A stretch of 64,000 nt of DNA from an uncultured bacterium (GTDB lineage: Bacteria > Bacillota > Clostridia > Lachnospirales > Lachnospiraceae). The stretch lies in assembly GCA_947073545.1 (NCBI GenBank), contig CAMTMP010000022.1:1-64000 (forward strand). The letters run 5' to 3'. This document shows, piece after piece, positions 50,735 to 60,592 of the stretch. Within the stretch, counting starts at the first letter, position 1. Every line of letters starts with the position of its first letter. Below the pieces are notes generated by a model. The model did no database searches. It was not told the DNA's origin and saw nothing but the letters and a program-made list of their open reading frames with translations. The translations under genes and the position numbers were made by a program.

Positions 50735-52396
50735 TCACTCTATCCCCATTTTTTCCTTCGCCTGCTTCATCAACTCCGTCTTTGCCGCCTGCACCTCCGG
50801 AAAACCGTACGCCTCTCTCTTGTCCAGAAAACCGGCAAAGATCCTGTCAAACGCCTCCTCCGATTCCGCCAGCAAGAGTTTGGGCAGCGTTTCACTCCAG
50901 AGCAGTTCTATCTTGTGCTCCTCATACGCCTCATTGGAGCGATTCGGGAGAAAAGCGTCGTACTGCCCATTATAAACCACATACGGGTACGACCACTCCA
51001 TAATCTGTCTGACAGACTCTCCGGGTTCCTGCTTCCACTTAAGCTGCATCCTGTTGTCCTGCAGCATCCAGTAAGTATTGTCCGCGCCGTACATCCTGTC
51101 ATATGCCTGCCGGTCCGTATGGAGCAGGGCGTTTACCTCCTCCTTCACCACCGGTTTTCCGTCCACATAGTCAAAGGTCTCCCCCTCCACGCCGAGCAGG
51201 ATACGAAGCTGTCCCTGTTCACTTAACATATAATCCATAAAGGCGATGGCCCGCTCCGGATGCTTACAGTTTTTCGAAATCAATGTGACCGTCCAGCCGT
51301 TGATCCCGTTGATGGGCAGCGTGGGATCATCCCCCGCCGCGTTCTTCGGGCCGTCCACCGCCAGATAGATCCGCTCGGGATTTCCGGCGTAAAGCTCCTT
51401 TTGCTGTGACAGCATGTCCGTATACTGATAGAGCATACAAAAATACCTGCCCTTTGCCATCTTTTCCTCTGTCTGGGTTCTCTGGTCAATGAAAATATCG
51501 TCCGAAAGAAGCCCCTTCTCCCCGAGCCTGCGAAACATTTTCAGCCATGTCAGGTAGTCCTCATCCGTATAGCGGTCATACATTTCCCCGTCCTCCTCGA
51601 AGGGCACCGCCAAAAAATTCATCAGATACTGGTCAAAAGAAACGTTTCCCTGATCGTTAAACACATGCGCGCCTACCGGAATCAGCGGTTCCCCGTCCAC
51701 CGTCGGAAACCTTTCCTTCGCCTTCTCCACCGCCGCCAAAAATCCCTCCGGCGTCGTCATGTCCGGACTGCCGATGGCTTCGTAAATATCCTTCCGCACA
51801 AGAAACGTCTGGTTGGAGCCGATATTGTCATAAGTCCCGATATCCTCCGCCGTGAAAAAGGAGTTGGGATAACTGTATATGTTGCCGTCCTCCTTCGTAT
51901 ACCAGTTGACCACATCGTCGTCACAGACCTGATAAAAATACGCATCGTAATCGTCCGCCAGTTCATTCAGGGCATAGACCATACCGCCGTCGATCATTTG
52001 GTTGACCTGCGGTTCCCACCAGCCAAGGGTAATGAAATCCGGCAGGGAATCCGCCGCGATCAAGGCGTTGAGCTTCTCCTTTTCATTCCCGCCCGGGGTA
52101 ATGAACTGTATACTGACGCCCGTCTCCTCCGTAATTTTATCGGACACCACGTCGCCGCCCCACTCGGAATGAAACCATGAATAATTGATATACCAGTCAA
52201 AGGAAACCGGCTCGTGCGCATACCTCTCCCATGCGGGCGCATCCGCCCCGTCTGCCGCCGCCCCGGACACCGGTCCCTCTCCCTGCTGTTTTTGCCCTCC
52301 ATCCTTCGGCGCGCATCCTGCACAGAGCAGAAATACCCCTGCTAAAAGCACACAGGTGAGAACCCCTTTTTCGTTTTTTCTGTCCCCTCTTTTCAT
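50735..52396 (-). CDS. Extracellular solute-binding lipoprotein (second of locus)
   Basis: About 553 residues. Lipobox LLCAGC after a hydrophobic core, a Gly/Ala-rich spacer, then an LplA-like solute-binding fold of the large type (FDWYINYSWFHSEWGGD, ALIAADSLPDFITLGWW). ATG 52396 has AAAAGGA six bases upstream; ATG 52402 is also possible. Sits between the permeases and the histidine kinase, with a 144-bp gap before it, and is of a different subtype from the other binding protein (54358). Could supply a ligand to the transporter or to the kinase. Confidence 0.85.
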   Translation of the reverse strand: MKRGDRKNEKGVLTCVLLAGVFLLCAGCAPKDGGQKQQGEGPVSGAAADGADAPAWERYAHEPVSFDWYINYSWFHSEWGGDVVSDKITEETGVSIQFITPGGNEKEKLNALIAADSLPDFITLGWWEPQVNQMIDGGMVYALNELADDYDAYFYQVCDDDVVNWYTKEDGNIYSYPNSFFTAEDIGTYDNIGSNQTFLVRKDIYEAIGSPDMTTPEGFLAAVEKAKERFPTVDGEPLIPVGAHVFNDQGNVSFDQYLMNFLAVPFEEDGEMYDRYTDEDYLTWLKMFRRLGEKGLLSDDIFIDQRTQTEEKMAKGRYFCMLYQYTDMLSQQKELYAGNPERIYLAVDGPKNAAGDDPTLPINGINGWTVTLISKNCKHPERAIAFMDYMLSEQGQLRILLGVEGETFDYVDGKPVVKEEVNALLHTDRQAYDRMYGADNTYWMLQDNRMQLKWKQEPGESVRQIMEWSYPYVVYNGQYDAFLPNRSNEAYEEHKIELLWSETLPKLLLAESEEAFDRIFAGFLDKREAYGFPEVQAAKTELMKQAKEKMGIE

Positions 52397-52540
52397 CCGC
52401 ATTCCTTTTGCCGCTCTCCATAATCAAAATCCAATGTATTTCCAACCTGTCTACAGTATACGGCTTTTATCCGTTCTTTTCAACGCCAAAGAGCACTACC
52501 CCTGTGCAGAGATACTGCCCTTTATGCCACTCTTTTCACT

Positions 52541-53368
52541 CTATTCTTTGACACTTCCTGCCGAAATACTGCTGATAATATACTTCGAGCAGAAGCAGAA
52601 CACGATCAGGATCGGCACCACGGAAATCGCCACGCCCAGGTAGATCGCTCCCTGATTCTTCTGCAGATCCGTGGCCGCGTTCAGGGTACTGATCATCACC
52701 GGCAGGGTCATCTTTTCCGGTGTGTTTAACAGAATCAACGGCACCAGATAGTTGTTCCAGTTGCCGATGAACGCGCCGATGGACATGGTCGCGATACCGG
52801 GAGCCATGATCGGCAGCACAATGCGGTGGAAGATATGCAGCTCTCTTGCGCCGTCAATCCGGGCCGCCTCCAGAAGCGCCTTCGACAGCGTGGACTGCAC
52901 ATACTGCCTTAAGAAAAACACCGTGCCCGGCGAAGCGATCGCCGGAATGATAAGAGGCAGATAGGAATCCACCATATGCAGCTTCTGACAGAGATTGTAA
53001 AAACCGATCAGGCTAAGCTGCGCCGGGATCATCATAAAGATCACCAGCACTTTAAACAGCCAGCCGCTCCCCTTAAAGCGGTATACCGCCAGCGCATATG
53101 CCGTGATCGACGAGAAATACGCCGTCAGCACGGTCGCCGGTATGGCTACGAGAAGACTGTTTTTAAACCCCTGAAACAGGTTCACATACGAAAACAGCGC
53201 CTCCCAGTTTTCCTTCAAATGGCTGCTCGGAATCAGGGTGAAGGAATGGGTGATTTCCACACCGCTTCTCGTGGCGTTCACCATCATCAGCAGAAACGGA
53301 AGGAAACAGACCGCCGCAAGCAGGATCATGCAGGCATAAATGATTCCTTTTTTTACCTTTGTCGCCAT
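52541..53368 (-). CDS. Sugar ABC transporter permease, MalG type
   Basis: 275 residues, six membrane helices, with the EAA loop LLEAARIDGARELHIFHRIVLPIMAPGI that docks to the ATPase. N-terminal helix IYACMILLAAVCFLPFLLMMV. The stop of the upstream MalF-type gene overlaps nothing: the gap is one base, so they are co-translated. Works with the 53370-54293 permease; no ATPase gene is in the cluster, so a shared MsmX-type ATPase is likely. Confidence 0.93.
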   Translation of the reverse strand: MATKVKKGIIYACMILLAAVCFLPFLLMMVNATRSGVEITHSFTLIPSSHLKENWEALFSYVNLFQGFKNSLLVAIPATVLTAYFSSITAYALAVYRFKGSGWLFKVLVIFMMIPAQLSLIGFYNLCQKLHMVDSYLPLIIPAIASPGTVFFLRQYVQSTLSKALLEAARIDGARELHIFHRIVLPIMAPGIATMSIGAFIGNWNNYLVPLILLNTPEKMTLPVMISTLNAATDLQKNQGAIYLGVAISVVPILIVFCFCSKYIISSISAGSVKE

Positions 53369-53369
53369 A

Positions 53370-54293
53370 CTAGTCCGCCTCCCTTCCCAATGTCTTAAAC
53401 TGAATGATGGACACGATCAGAATGATAAAGAACAGCGTGTAGGCAATCGCCGAGGCGTATCCCACCTGATGCGTCTCAAAACCAAACTTGTAAAGATACA
53501 TAACCGCAGTCTGCAGACAGCCCGACGGCTCGCCCGCCGTGTTCGGCGCCACACCGTTCATCAGAAACGGCAGGTCAAAAAGCTGTAGTCCGCCGATCAG
53601 CGAAGTCACAAACACATACAGCATAATCGGCCGCAGAAGCGGAATCGTGATTTTCGCAAACACCTTCCATCTGCCCGCGCCGTCGATGGCCGCCGCCTCG
53701 AAATAGTCCGTCGGAATGCCCTGCACACCCGCCATCAGCATGATAAAGGAATTGCCAAACCACATCCACGCGCCGATCACCGAAATCACGTAGGGCGCGG
53801 TTCCCGTAGAACCCAGCCAGTTAATCTGTTCCTTTGTAACCCCCAGCATCAAGAGAAGCTGGTTAAAGCTGCCGTACTTCCAGTCAAGCAGTGTCTTAAA
53901 CAGAAAAGCCACGGAAGTCGCAGCGATCAGATTTGGCAGATAGTACACCGCCCGAAACACCGACAAGCCACGTATCTTATATTTGATGTCGCTGAAAATC
54001 ACCGTAAGCAGAAAGGCCAGCCCCAGCTGTAAAATAATATTCACACCCCAGATCTTAACCGTGTTTCCAAGCGCCTTCCAGAAAAATTTATCCTTAAAGA
54101 CTCTTATGTAATTGTCAAGTGCCGCCCATTTCGGGTCTCCGAAGCCTTTATACGTCGTAAAGCTCAAATACAGCGTCCGCAGCACCGGATATACGCTGAA
54201 CGTCAAAAAGACGATCACAAAGGGCAGTACGAACAGATAGGCGATACGATTCAGATTTCTCTTTTTAGGTTTCCCCACATTTGTCATTGCCAT
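53370..54293 (-). CDS. Sugar ABC transporter permease, MalF type
   Basis: 307 residues, six membrane helices; EAA loop FEAAAIDGAGRWKVFAKITIPLLRP. GGAGGAAACT precedes the ATG. Transports the ligand delivered by the solute-binding lipoprotein encoded upstream (54358-55803). Confidence 0.93.
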   Translation of the reverse strand: MAMTNVGKPKKRNLNRIAYLFVLPFVIVFLTFSVYPVLRTLYLSFTTYKGFGDPKWAALDNYIRVFKDKFFWKALGNTVKIWGVNIILQLGLAFLLTVIFSDIKYKIRGLSVFRAVYYLPNLIAATSVAFLFKTLLDWKYGSFNQLLLMLGVTKEQINWLGSTGTAPYVISVIGAWMWFGNSFIMLMAGVQGIPTDYFEAAAIDGAGRWKVFAKITIPLLRPIMLYVFVTSLIGGLQLFDLPFLMNGVAPNTAGEPSGCLQTAVMYLYKFGFETHQVGYASAIAYTLFFIILIVSIIQFKTLGREAD

Positions 54294-54306
54294 AGTTTCC
54301 TCCGTC

Positions 54307-54341
54307 CCACTTAAGTGGAAGGGGCCGCTATTCGCTGCCCC
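54307..54341 (-). other. Hairpins between binding protein and permease
   Basis: A perfect 12-bp palindrome (CCACTTAAGTGG, 54307-54318) and a GGGGC-GC/GC-GCCCC stem with one mismatch (54321-54341) in the 64-base gap after the binding-protein stop. Such hairpins often let the binding protein be made in excess over permeases. Confidence 0.45.
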
Positions 54342-54357
54342 CTCCTCCCATAAATCT

Positions 54358-55803
54358 TTATCTGTTTACCGTGATTTCCGGATAGGTAGCCTCGACCTGA
54401 TCATAGAAATTGCTCCATGCCTCTTCCTTGTTCATCTCGCCGGTCTTGATCGCCGTAGTCGCCCTTCCCCACTCGTCACCAATAAACTTATCGTACCTGG
54501 TCACCTTGGAGTAGTCGATTCCCTGTGCCTGTTCCAGCCAGAACTTGTAGAGCTGCTGTCCGCCGTACACTTCGTTCTTATCCTCCGCATGAGCCTCCAA
54601 TACGGGAATCAGGGATACGGTATCGCCCTCGGACTTCTCAATCCACCAGTTTGCGGTGTCTTCATTCAGGGTACAGAACTTTAAGAAGTCCCACGCCTGC
54701 TCTTTTCTCTCGGACTGGGAGGAGATACCGATGAAGGTACCGCCGCCGAAACCGTAAGCCGGACCGGAGCACACGCCCCACTTGCCGGAAGTCCCCTGCA
54801 CATTGTCTCTCATGGTAAGCACGCCCCAGGAAGGAAGACCGAACGCAAACACTTCCGTCTTCGCCAGATCCTTGGTGGCTTCCGCAAAACCTTCCGCATC
54901 CCACACGTCCACGGAATCGTCCGCGTAGTTCTGGATATCCGCGGTAAGGATCGGCACCTCGCCCGCCATCGCCTGATACCAGGGGGTAGACCACTGGTTC
55001 GCATAAGCTGTCAGGTCATCCTGATACAGGTAAACGCACAGATCCTGATAGTCTTTTCTGCCCTGATCCACATTCAGCACGCCGTCGATGACCCATGCGG
55101 AGTCGCCCGAAAAGTAGTTGATTTCCGCATCGGAAGCGAAAATACGGTAGCCTGCGTCCTTCAAGGTCCGCGCCGTCTCCATGATGGTCGGATAGTCCGC
55201 AAACAACTGACCGATCTCATCCGGATCGTCCGTCCCAAACACCGTCTGGGCAATGTCTCTTCTATAATAAATGCCGGCAGGGGTAATCTGATAGGAGATC
55301 GCTCTCTGAATACCGTCCGCATCCTGTCCCACATCCCAGACGTAATCCACGATCTGGTCCGCGTAATCCTGCGCATTGTAGGGCGCCTGATTCAGGTCTT
55401 CAAAGTATCCCGCCTCGTAGAAGTCTTCCAGCATCTGAGGCTCGCCCACGATGATATCCGGCTCCTTCTGGCCGCCGTTTAAGGCTGTCTGCACCTTGGT
55501 CACATAGTTGGCCGGCTCGATCACCACCGTCTCCACCGCCGTGCCTGTCTTCTCATTATAATATTCCGCGAACTGCTCCAGATCTTTCGCCAGCGTCCAG
55601 ACCACCAATTTGTCCCCGCCTGATGCAGATGTATCGTCCGCCGCCTGTGCATCGCCTGCTTCTCCCGCGTCCGCATCACCTGCAGCGCCGGAACCAGAAG
55701 CCGCGCCGCTGTCGGAAGAAGCCCCGCCGCTGCCGCCGCATGCCGTCACACCCAATACCATTGCCCCCGCTAACATCAGGAAAATCAGTTTTTTCCGTTT
55801 CAT
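54358..55803 (-). CDS. Sugar ABC transporter solute-binding lipoprotein
   Basis: 481 residues. Lipobox LGVTAC (Cys22) and a low-complexity Gly/Ser/Ala/Asp-rich spacer of about 45 residues, then an ABC sugar-binding fold (VVWTLAKDLEQFAEYYNEKTG, PDIIVGEPQMLEDFYEAGYF). Followed directly by its two permease genes; preceded by a promoter (TATAAT, 55867-55872) and GGTAT repeats. The intended sugar is inferred from neighbouring glucan enzymes. Confidence 0.92.
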   Translation of the reverse strand: MKRKKLIFLMLAGAMVLGVTACGGSGGASSDSGAASGSGAAGDADAGEAGDAQAADDTSASGGDKLVVWTLAKDLEQFAEYYNEKTGTAVETVVIEPANYVTKVQTALNGGQKEPDIIVGEPQMLEDFYEAGYFEDLNQAPYNAQDYADQIVDYVWDVGQDADGIQRAISYQITPAGIYYRRDIAQTVFGTDDPDEIGQLFADYPTIMETARTLKDAGYRIFASDAEINYFSGDSAWVIDGVLNVDQGRKDYQDLCVYLYQDDLTAYANQWSTPWYQAMAGEVPILTADIQNYADDSVDVWDAEGFAEATKDLAKTEVFAFGLPSWGVLTMRDNVQGTSGKWGVCSGPAYGFGGGTFIGISSQSERKEQAWDFLKFCTLNEDTANWWIEKSEGDTVSLIPVLEAHAEDKNEVYGGQQLYKFWLEQAQGIDYSKVTRYDKFIGDEWGRATTAIKTGEMNKEEAWSNFYDQVEATYPEITVNR

Positions 55804-55866
55804 AACATATCCTCCTTTTGATTTTCATTCTTTGTCAACATATCCTTGTCGTCAGCTGATACTTAG

Positions 55867-55919
55867 ATTATAGAGTCCGCCCGATTTGGTATAAATGTCC
55901 CAAATTTTAAAAAGGTATC
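55867..55919 (-). promoter_or_regulatory. Promoter and GGTAT repeats of transporter operon
   Basis: On the minus strand a perfect -10 TATAAT (55867-55872) with a poor -35, which suggests an activator. Two GGTAT sites on the plus strand (GGTATA 55888-55893 and GGTATC 55914-55919), 26 bp apart, lie where an AraC-type activator would bind. GGTAT sites recur upstream of the GH94 operon. Confidence 0.5.
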
Positions 55920-55925
55920 TTTTTT

Positions 55926-57257
55926 TTAGTAGCATATTGTATGAATGGTATGCGGTGCTAAAACGGTTTCGATACCGCACCCTGCCTCCCTGACCGTCAC
56001 CGGAATCTCCTTTTCCGTCTTATTTAACAAAACGAGCACCCGCCCGCCGTCCGGGTTTACGAAAGCCGCCGCCTCCACCGCATCGCTGTAGCGCGTCACG
56101 CCGGCTCTGACCGCACCCGGCACGATATAACGGCTGAAATGCCCAATATAATAGTAGGACAGGCGTTTTTCAAAGGTGTCCTCCTTAAGATTGCACATAA
56201 CCGGCGCGGCGCAGAAGTTTCCTACATGGTTGGGGCCGCCCTCCGCATCCAGAAACAGATTCCAGTCAAAGGAGGCGCTGACGCCCGCATTCAGGTTCCC
56301 CATGATATCGTGGGCGTACATTTCCGCCTTCTCCACCTCACCCGAATCCGCAAAACGGGAATACTCCACACAGCCTTCCGTGAAAAACACTTCCTTGTCC
56401 GGGTACTGCCTCCGGATCAGTTCTACCGCCTCAAAGTGATCCCCGGTGTACCAGTGCACCGCGGCGCCGCTGACATACTTTTTCGTCCCCTCATCCGCCA
56501 TGACTTCCTTAAAACGCTGGTACGCTTCCTCCTTGTTGTGGTCCCACACATAAATACCGATATCGGAAAGCCCGGCCTTCTCTAACGCCGGTCCCAAATG
56601 CTCCCGCACAAAGCGCGCCTCCTCCTCCGACGTATAAATACAGGAATCCCATGTCTGCACCGCCATCGGCTCATTCTGCGTCGTCAGAAAAGCGACCGGT
56701 ATCCCCGCCTTTCTGTAAGCTTCCACAAATCTTACAAAATAAGCCGCCCACGCCGGATAGTATTCCGCCTTTAATTTTCCGCCATGGTTCATCTCCCCGT
56801 TGGTCTTCATAAATGCCGGGGGAGACCAGGGCGCCGCCATAAACGCCATCTCCTCTTTGCACGCCTTCTGCGCGTCCCTGATGAGCGGAATGATCTCCTC
56901 CTCGTCATGGGCGACGGAGAAGGTCGAAAGCGCCTCATCTCCCTCCTCCACATAGGCGTAATTCCCCAGCCCGAAGTCACAGCTTCCTATAGGAAGCCGT
57001 CCCAGGTTATACCGCAGGCCGTCCTCACCAAAGTACGCCTGTATCATCTCCTTTTTCCGCTCTTCACCCATCGCTGCGTAGTTGTGCGCCGCACTCTCCG
57101 TAAACGCGCCGCCAAATCCCCGCAGCTTCTGATACGTCACATTCGGATAAACATTGACCACATGCATACAGTCCTGCATTTCTTCTGCATCACGCACCGT
57201 CTCCTCCCAGAACTTCCCCGCACTGTAGTCCGTCACATACTCTCTTATCTTTTTCAT
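55926..57257 (-). CDS. Glycoside hydrolase family 30 enzyme
   Basis: 443 residues, cytoplasmic (no signal peptide). GH30 retaining beta-glycosidase: opening QKLRGFGGAFTESAA, the acid/base glutamate in TTQNEPMAVQTW (about 196), the nucleophile in FFTEGCVEYS (about 293), and the loop APWSPPAFMKTNG. Family members act on beta-1,6-glucan, glucosylceramide or beta-xylosides; inside the cell it would cleave imported oligosaccharides. Separated from the large phosphorylase-like gene by a 189-bp palindromic element. Confidence 0.88.
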   Translation of the reverse strand: MKKIREYVTDYSAGKFWEETVRDAEEMQDCMHVVNVYPNVTYQKLRGFGGAFTESAAHNYAAMGEERKKEMIQAYFGEDGLRYNLGRLPIGSCDFGLGNYAYVEEGDEALSTFSVAHDEEEIIPLIRDAQKACKEEMAFMAAPWSPPAFMKTNGEMNHGGKLKAEYYPAWAAYFVRFVEAYRKAGIPVAFLTTQNEPMAVQTWDSCIYTSEEEARFVREHLGPALEKAGLSDIGIYVWDHNKEEAYQRFKEVMADEGTKKYVSGAAVHWYTGDHFEAVELIRRQYPDKEVFFTEGCVEYSRFADSGEVEKAEMYAHDIMGNLNAGVSASFDWNLFLDAEGGPNHVGNFCAAPVMCNLKEDTFEKRLSYYYIGHFSRYIVPGAVRAGVTRYSDAVEAAAFVNPDGGRVLVLLNKTEKEIPVTVREAGCGIETVLAPHTIHTICY

Positions 57258-57290
57258 GCTTTTTCCTTTTTTCCTTTCATTTCATATCAT

Positions 57291-57479
57291 TGCGAAACTC
57301 TTCATAACATACGCTAATTGCACGAATTGCTCACGAAGCTGTCCTTGCAAAGAAACATGAGATTTTCTTAATATTCCGCATCTCACAGCCATACCGGAAT
57401 ATTTTAGAAAAACCATGTTTCGCAGCCCGACACAAGGGAGCAATTCGCGCAATTTCAATACCCTGCAAGGAGTTTCGCA
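57291..57479. repeat. 189-bp palindromic intergenic element
   Basis: Perfect 10-bp terminal inverted repeats (TGCGAAACTC, 57291-57300; GAGTTTCGCA, 57470-57479). Inside, a 17-bp arm AATTGCACGAATTGCTC (57316-57332) pairs with 57438-57454 with one mismatch; GAAACATG (57352-57359) pairs with CATGTTTC (57414-57421); and TTTTCTTAATATTCCG pairs with CGGAATATTTTAGAAAA with one insertion. The whole gap between two co-directional genes is this single imperfect hairpin. No coding frame, no obvious target-site duplication. Confidence 0.78.
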
Positions 57480-57484
57480 CACCT

Positions 57485-60400
57485 TTATCTGATGCAGACC
57501 TCAATCCGCTCCACCTTTCCTGCCCGGACGTCCTCCGCCAGCTTCCCGCTGACATCCCCCGCGTCCACATCCGCCTCGGTGCCGTTCTTATAGGTAAAAT
57601 GCATCTGTCTGACCGCATACCGCCCCGGTATGTAATCCTTTTTCTCTTCCAGCCGGTAAACCACCGCCGTCTCCCCCAGAAGCGTCGTCTCTACCACACC
57701 GTCCTCCGGAATCAGATACGCGGGGATGGCCGGCTGCGGTGCAAACACAAGGCTGCCGTTTTTCATCGCAAAAACGTGCCGTCCGAACATCATCAGCTTC
57801 CATATGCTGATAAATTCAATGGTGGAGCCGGAAAGTCTGGCCACAAAGCCTTTTCCGTGAATCTTCCCGTCGGGGTTCCTGCTGCTGGCGATAAAAGAAG
57901 AATTTTCATAGATACTCCTTCCGTAAACCGCCGGATCCAGAAAGGGCACCGCCGCCTTGTGGAAATCCGCGAAAAACTCACCATACATGCCGCTGCGCAG
58001 AAGCTCCAGCAGATACTTATACTCCATATGCAGCCAGACAGACTCATTCTCCAGCCAGCCGGGCGTAAACGCGCAGGCTCTGCCAAGCTCGTAGGACGCC
58101 TGTTCCAGAGAAGCGTTCACCTTATACATGGAAAGCTTCTCATCATACAGCCCGCTGTTTTTCACCCGCTCATACAGAGACTTCTTCTTTTCCTCCGGCA
58201 GTTCCAGTTTCAGATAGCGGACCGGACCTTCCAGAAAGGCCGGTACCGGCTTCACCTCGAACCGAAGCGGCACGATCCCGTCCGCCTTCTTTTCATAGTC
58301 CGTCACTTCGTAAGAGAAATAGGTCGGGCATATGCCTTCCCCGAAAGCGCAGGCTTTCTCGATGCCCCGCGCCACAAACGCCTCCCACTCCTTCAATCCT
58401 TCGGCCAGTGCCTCTCCCGCATAGGTTTTCTTTTTGCCGGAAATACCGTTATAAGTCTTATCCCTGTAAAGTTCCTTCACATCGTTGATCCGGTTCCAGA
58501 AGGAGAGGATTTCCCCGTCCTTTTCCAGACTGTCCTTTTCCAGCCGCACCACCAGCCGCAGTTCGTCTATAAAATCACCGAGTTCCTCCGTGACCGCCAC
58601 TTCCTCCGTGTATCTCTCCAGCACGGAAATCGTATAGCGGAGCATTCTGGCAAGCTCGTAGGTCTCCGCCATGGAGGAGCCAAACAATCCCGGCAGGCCG
58701 TTTAACGCATCGTACCATCCGGGCTTTCCGCCCTCCATCTCAACGCCCATGCCGTAGGCGTCAAGCGTCGCGAACTTGGTGGCGCACAGAAGGAGCAGCT
58801 TTTCCATCAGCGTGACATATACCGGCTCTCCCTTGCCGAACTGCGCGCGCACCAGCTTTTCCTCCCCGTCCCGCCTGCTCGTCTCGTCCAGCGCATGATA
58901 CTGACGAAGCCCCTTTTTTGTCTCCGCATAGCGCCTGCCGCGGCGGTTAATGCGAATCTGCGACAGGAAATAGGTGTACTCCTCCTCGAAAAGCATCTCC
59001 CGCTCCCTGTCGGGATAAATCTCCAGATAGTCCTCGATCAGATCCAGATTATAAGTCCAGTGGTCGCTCCAGTAGCCCTCCCCAAACTTTCCGTTCACCG
59101 TACTTTCGGCAAAGTTAATGACCTGATAAAAGAGAGACTCCTTCCATCCGTCAAGAGTGTCGTCAAGTTTCGCCCAGAGCGCTCCCGGCGTGAAGGGTTT
59201 CTCCACAAACGCAGCCAGCTCTTTAGCCGCGCTCTCCTCAATCCCCTGAAAAAGCGGCTGTGCCCGCTCTCTGTCCAGACGGTAAGTCAGCTTCTCCACC
59301 CCGAGCGGATTGTAGCCGTCAAGCTGGATCAAGCTGTAAAATACTTTCACGTTTTCCCGGCCCACACAGCGCCCAAAAAAGGCGTCGCAGCGACGGTTCT
59401 GGTTCACATCCCGGAAATTGCCGTTGCCCTGTGAAAAGAACTCCGGCAGCATGGAAAAATAGTTATAATCTCTCTCCAGATCCCCGTGTTTTCTGGAGTA
59501 CGCGTAATACAGCTTATTGCTGCCAAGCGGAAGCGGATAGCCGCCTCTGAGCACATTGTCCATATAATTGTACTGACAGTAGATATCAAAACTCTCCGAA
59601 GCGGTTCTCGTGACCACGCCGCTGCACAGCTCCTGAACCAGTTTTTCCGCCTCTTCCCGCTTTTCTTCAAAGTAGACGTCGTTTCTTGTCTCCGCCAGAA
59701 ACCGTTTCAGATACGCCTTCTTTTCTACCCGTCCGATCACTTCGTATAAGGTGAGCGATTCCCCGGGCGCAAGCTGCCTGTGCGCGCCGTAAAAGCTGCA
59801 CGGAAAATGGTTCGCCGTCTCCTGCTTTTGCGCGTATACACCGGTAAGCCCGTCCTGTGCAAACCGCACCGCCCTCTCAAGTGAACAGTCGTAGGCAAAC
59901 ACCGCCTCCGTGTCAACGAGGGGCGCAAGCAATGCGCCGTCCTCCAGACAGGCGAAAGAAAAGTGGCCGCCCTCGATCTCCTGCACCGCCGCGCTGTCAT
60001 CCATGCTGGCGCGCACGCGGAAAAACGGTACATTTTCCTCCAGATCCTCCACCTGCATCCACGCTTTAGCCGTCTGCGTCATATTCTTCACGCTGTCCAT
60101 CCCGACCCCGTAAGGGATCAGCGCGGGCATACCGTCCAGTATTTCCAACGAAATCTCCCATGCATCCTCATTGGTCACAGTCACTTTCCTGACAAGCGCG
60201 CCGATTTTCTCTCCGGGCAGGATAAAATAATCCACCTCTGTCAAAAGCTTCTGCTCCTCATTCCTTTCCCGCAGGGACAGACTGTTCATGCCGATCTCCA
60301 TCTCCTGCTCCCACTTTTCCTGTGAAAAGCATTCCGTATAGTCCCCGTTTCTCCGGAGGAACGTGCGAAAACCCGTCCGCTTCACATTCTGGTAAGCCGT

Positions 60401-60592
60401 ATGCGCCGGATAAAACTCCATGATCGCACCGTCCTTATTGTCCACGCCGAAACTGACAACCCCCTGCCCACGGTTTACATAATAGCACCAAATTGGTATG
60501 CCATGCAGACCTGCAATGCCCGGCAGGAAACTTGCAAAGGTAGATTTTCTGCCGTAATCCTTCATGATATATTTCTTCTGCTCTTGTCTCAT
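57485..60592 (-). CDS. Large cellobiose-phosphorylase-like enzyme (GH94/GH161 type)
   Basis: 1035 residues, cytoplasmic. Looks like the large glycoside phosphorylases of GH94/GH161: N-terminal beta-domain, an (alpha/alpha)6 barrel with [26 protein letters not shown] and [15 protein letters not shown] (about 500-515), and a C-terminal beta domain. It lacks the GDWND motif typical of standard GH94. Relatives of this size include 1,2- and 1,3-beta-oligoglucan phosphorylases, which release glucose-1-phosphate. Overlaps the GH94 gene end by ATGA, so the two are coupled. Confidence 0.65.
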   Translation of the reverse strand: MRQEQKKYIMKDYGRKSTFASFLPGIAGLHGIPIWCYYVNRGQGVVSFGVDNKDGAIMEFYPAHTAYQNVKRTGFRTFLRRNGDYTECFSQEKWEQEMEIGMNSLSLRERNEEQKLLTEVDYFILPGEKIGALVRKVTVTNEDAWEISLEILDGMPALIPYGVGMDSVKNMTQTAKAWMQVEDLEENVPFFRVRASMDDSAAVQEIEGGHFSFACLEDGALLAPLVDTEAVFAYDCSLERAVRFAQDGLTGVYAQKQETANHFPCSFYGAHRQLAPGESLTLYEVIGRVEKKAYLKRFLAETRNDVYFEEKREEAEKLVQELCSGVVTRTASESFDIYCQYNYMDNVLRGGYPLPLGSNKLYYAYSRKHGDLERDYNYFSMLPEFFSQGNGNFRDVNQNRRCDAFFGRCVGRENVKVFYSLIQLDGYNPLGVEKLTYRLDRERAQPLFQGIEESAAKELAAFVEKPFTPGALWAKLDDTLDGWKESLFYQVINFAESTVNGKFGEGYWSDHWTYNLDLIEDYLEIYPDREREMLFEEEYTYFLSQIRINRRGRRYAETKKGLRQYHALDETSRRDGEEKLVRAQFGKGEPVYVTLMEKLLLLCATKFATLDAYGMGVEMEGGKPGWYDALNGLPGLFGSSMAETYELARMLRYTISVLERYTEEVAVTEELGDFIDELRLVVRLEKDSLEKDGEILSFWNRINDVKELYRDKTYNGISGKKKTYAGEALAEGLKEWEAFVARGIEKACAFGEGICPTYFSYEVTDYEKKADGIVPLRFEVKPVPAFLEGPVRYLKLELPEEKKKSLYERVKNSGLYDEKLSMYKVNASLEQASYELGRACAFTPGWLENESVWLHMEYKYLLELLRSGMYGEFFADFHKAAVPFLDPAVYGRSIYENSSFIASSRNPDGKIHGKGFVARLSGSTIEFISIWKLMMFGRHVFAMKNGSLVFAPQPAIPAYLIPEDGVVETTLLGETAVVYRLEEKKDYIPGRYAVRQMHFTYKNGTEADVDAGDVSGKLAEDVRAGKVERIEVCIR

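Noticed and set aside
57599..58705. Plus-strand open frame of 368 codons
   Set aside because: Antisense to the phosphorylase-like gene; no start signal or motifs.
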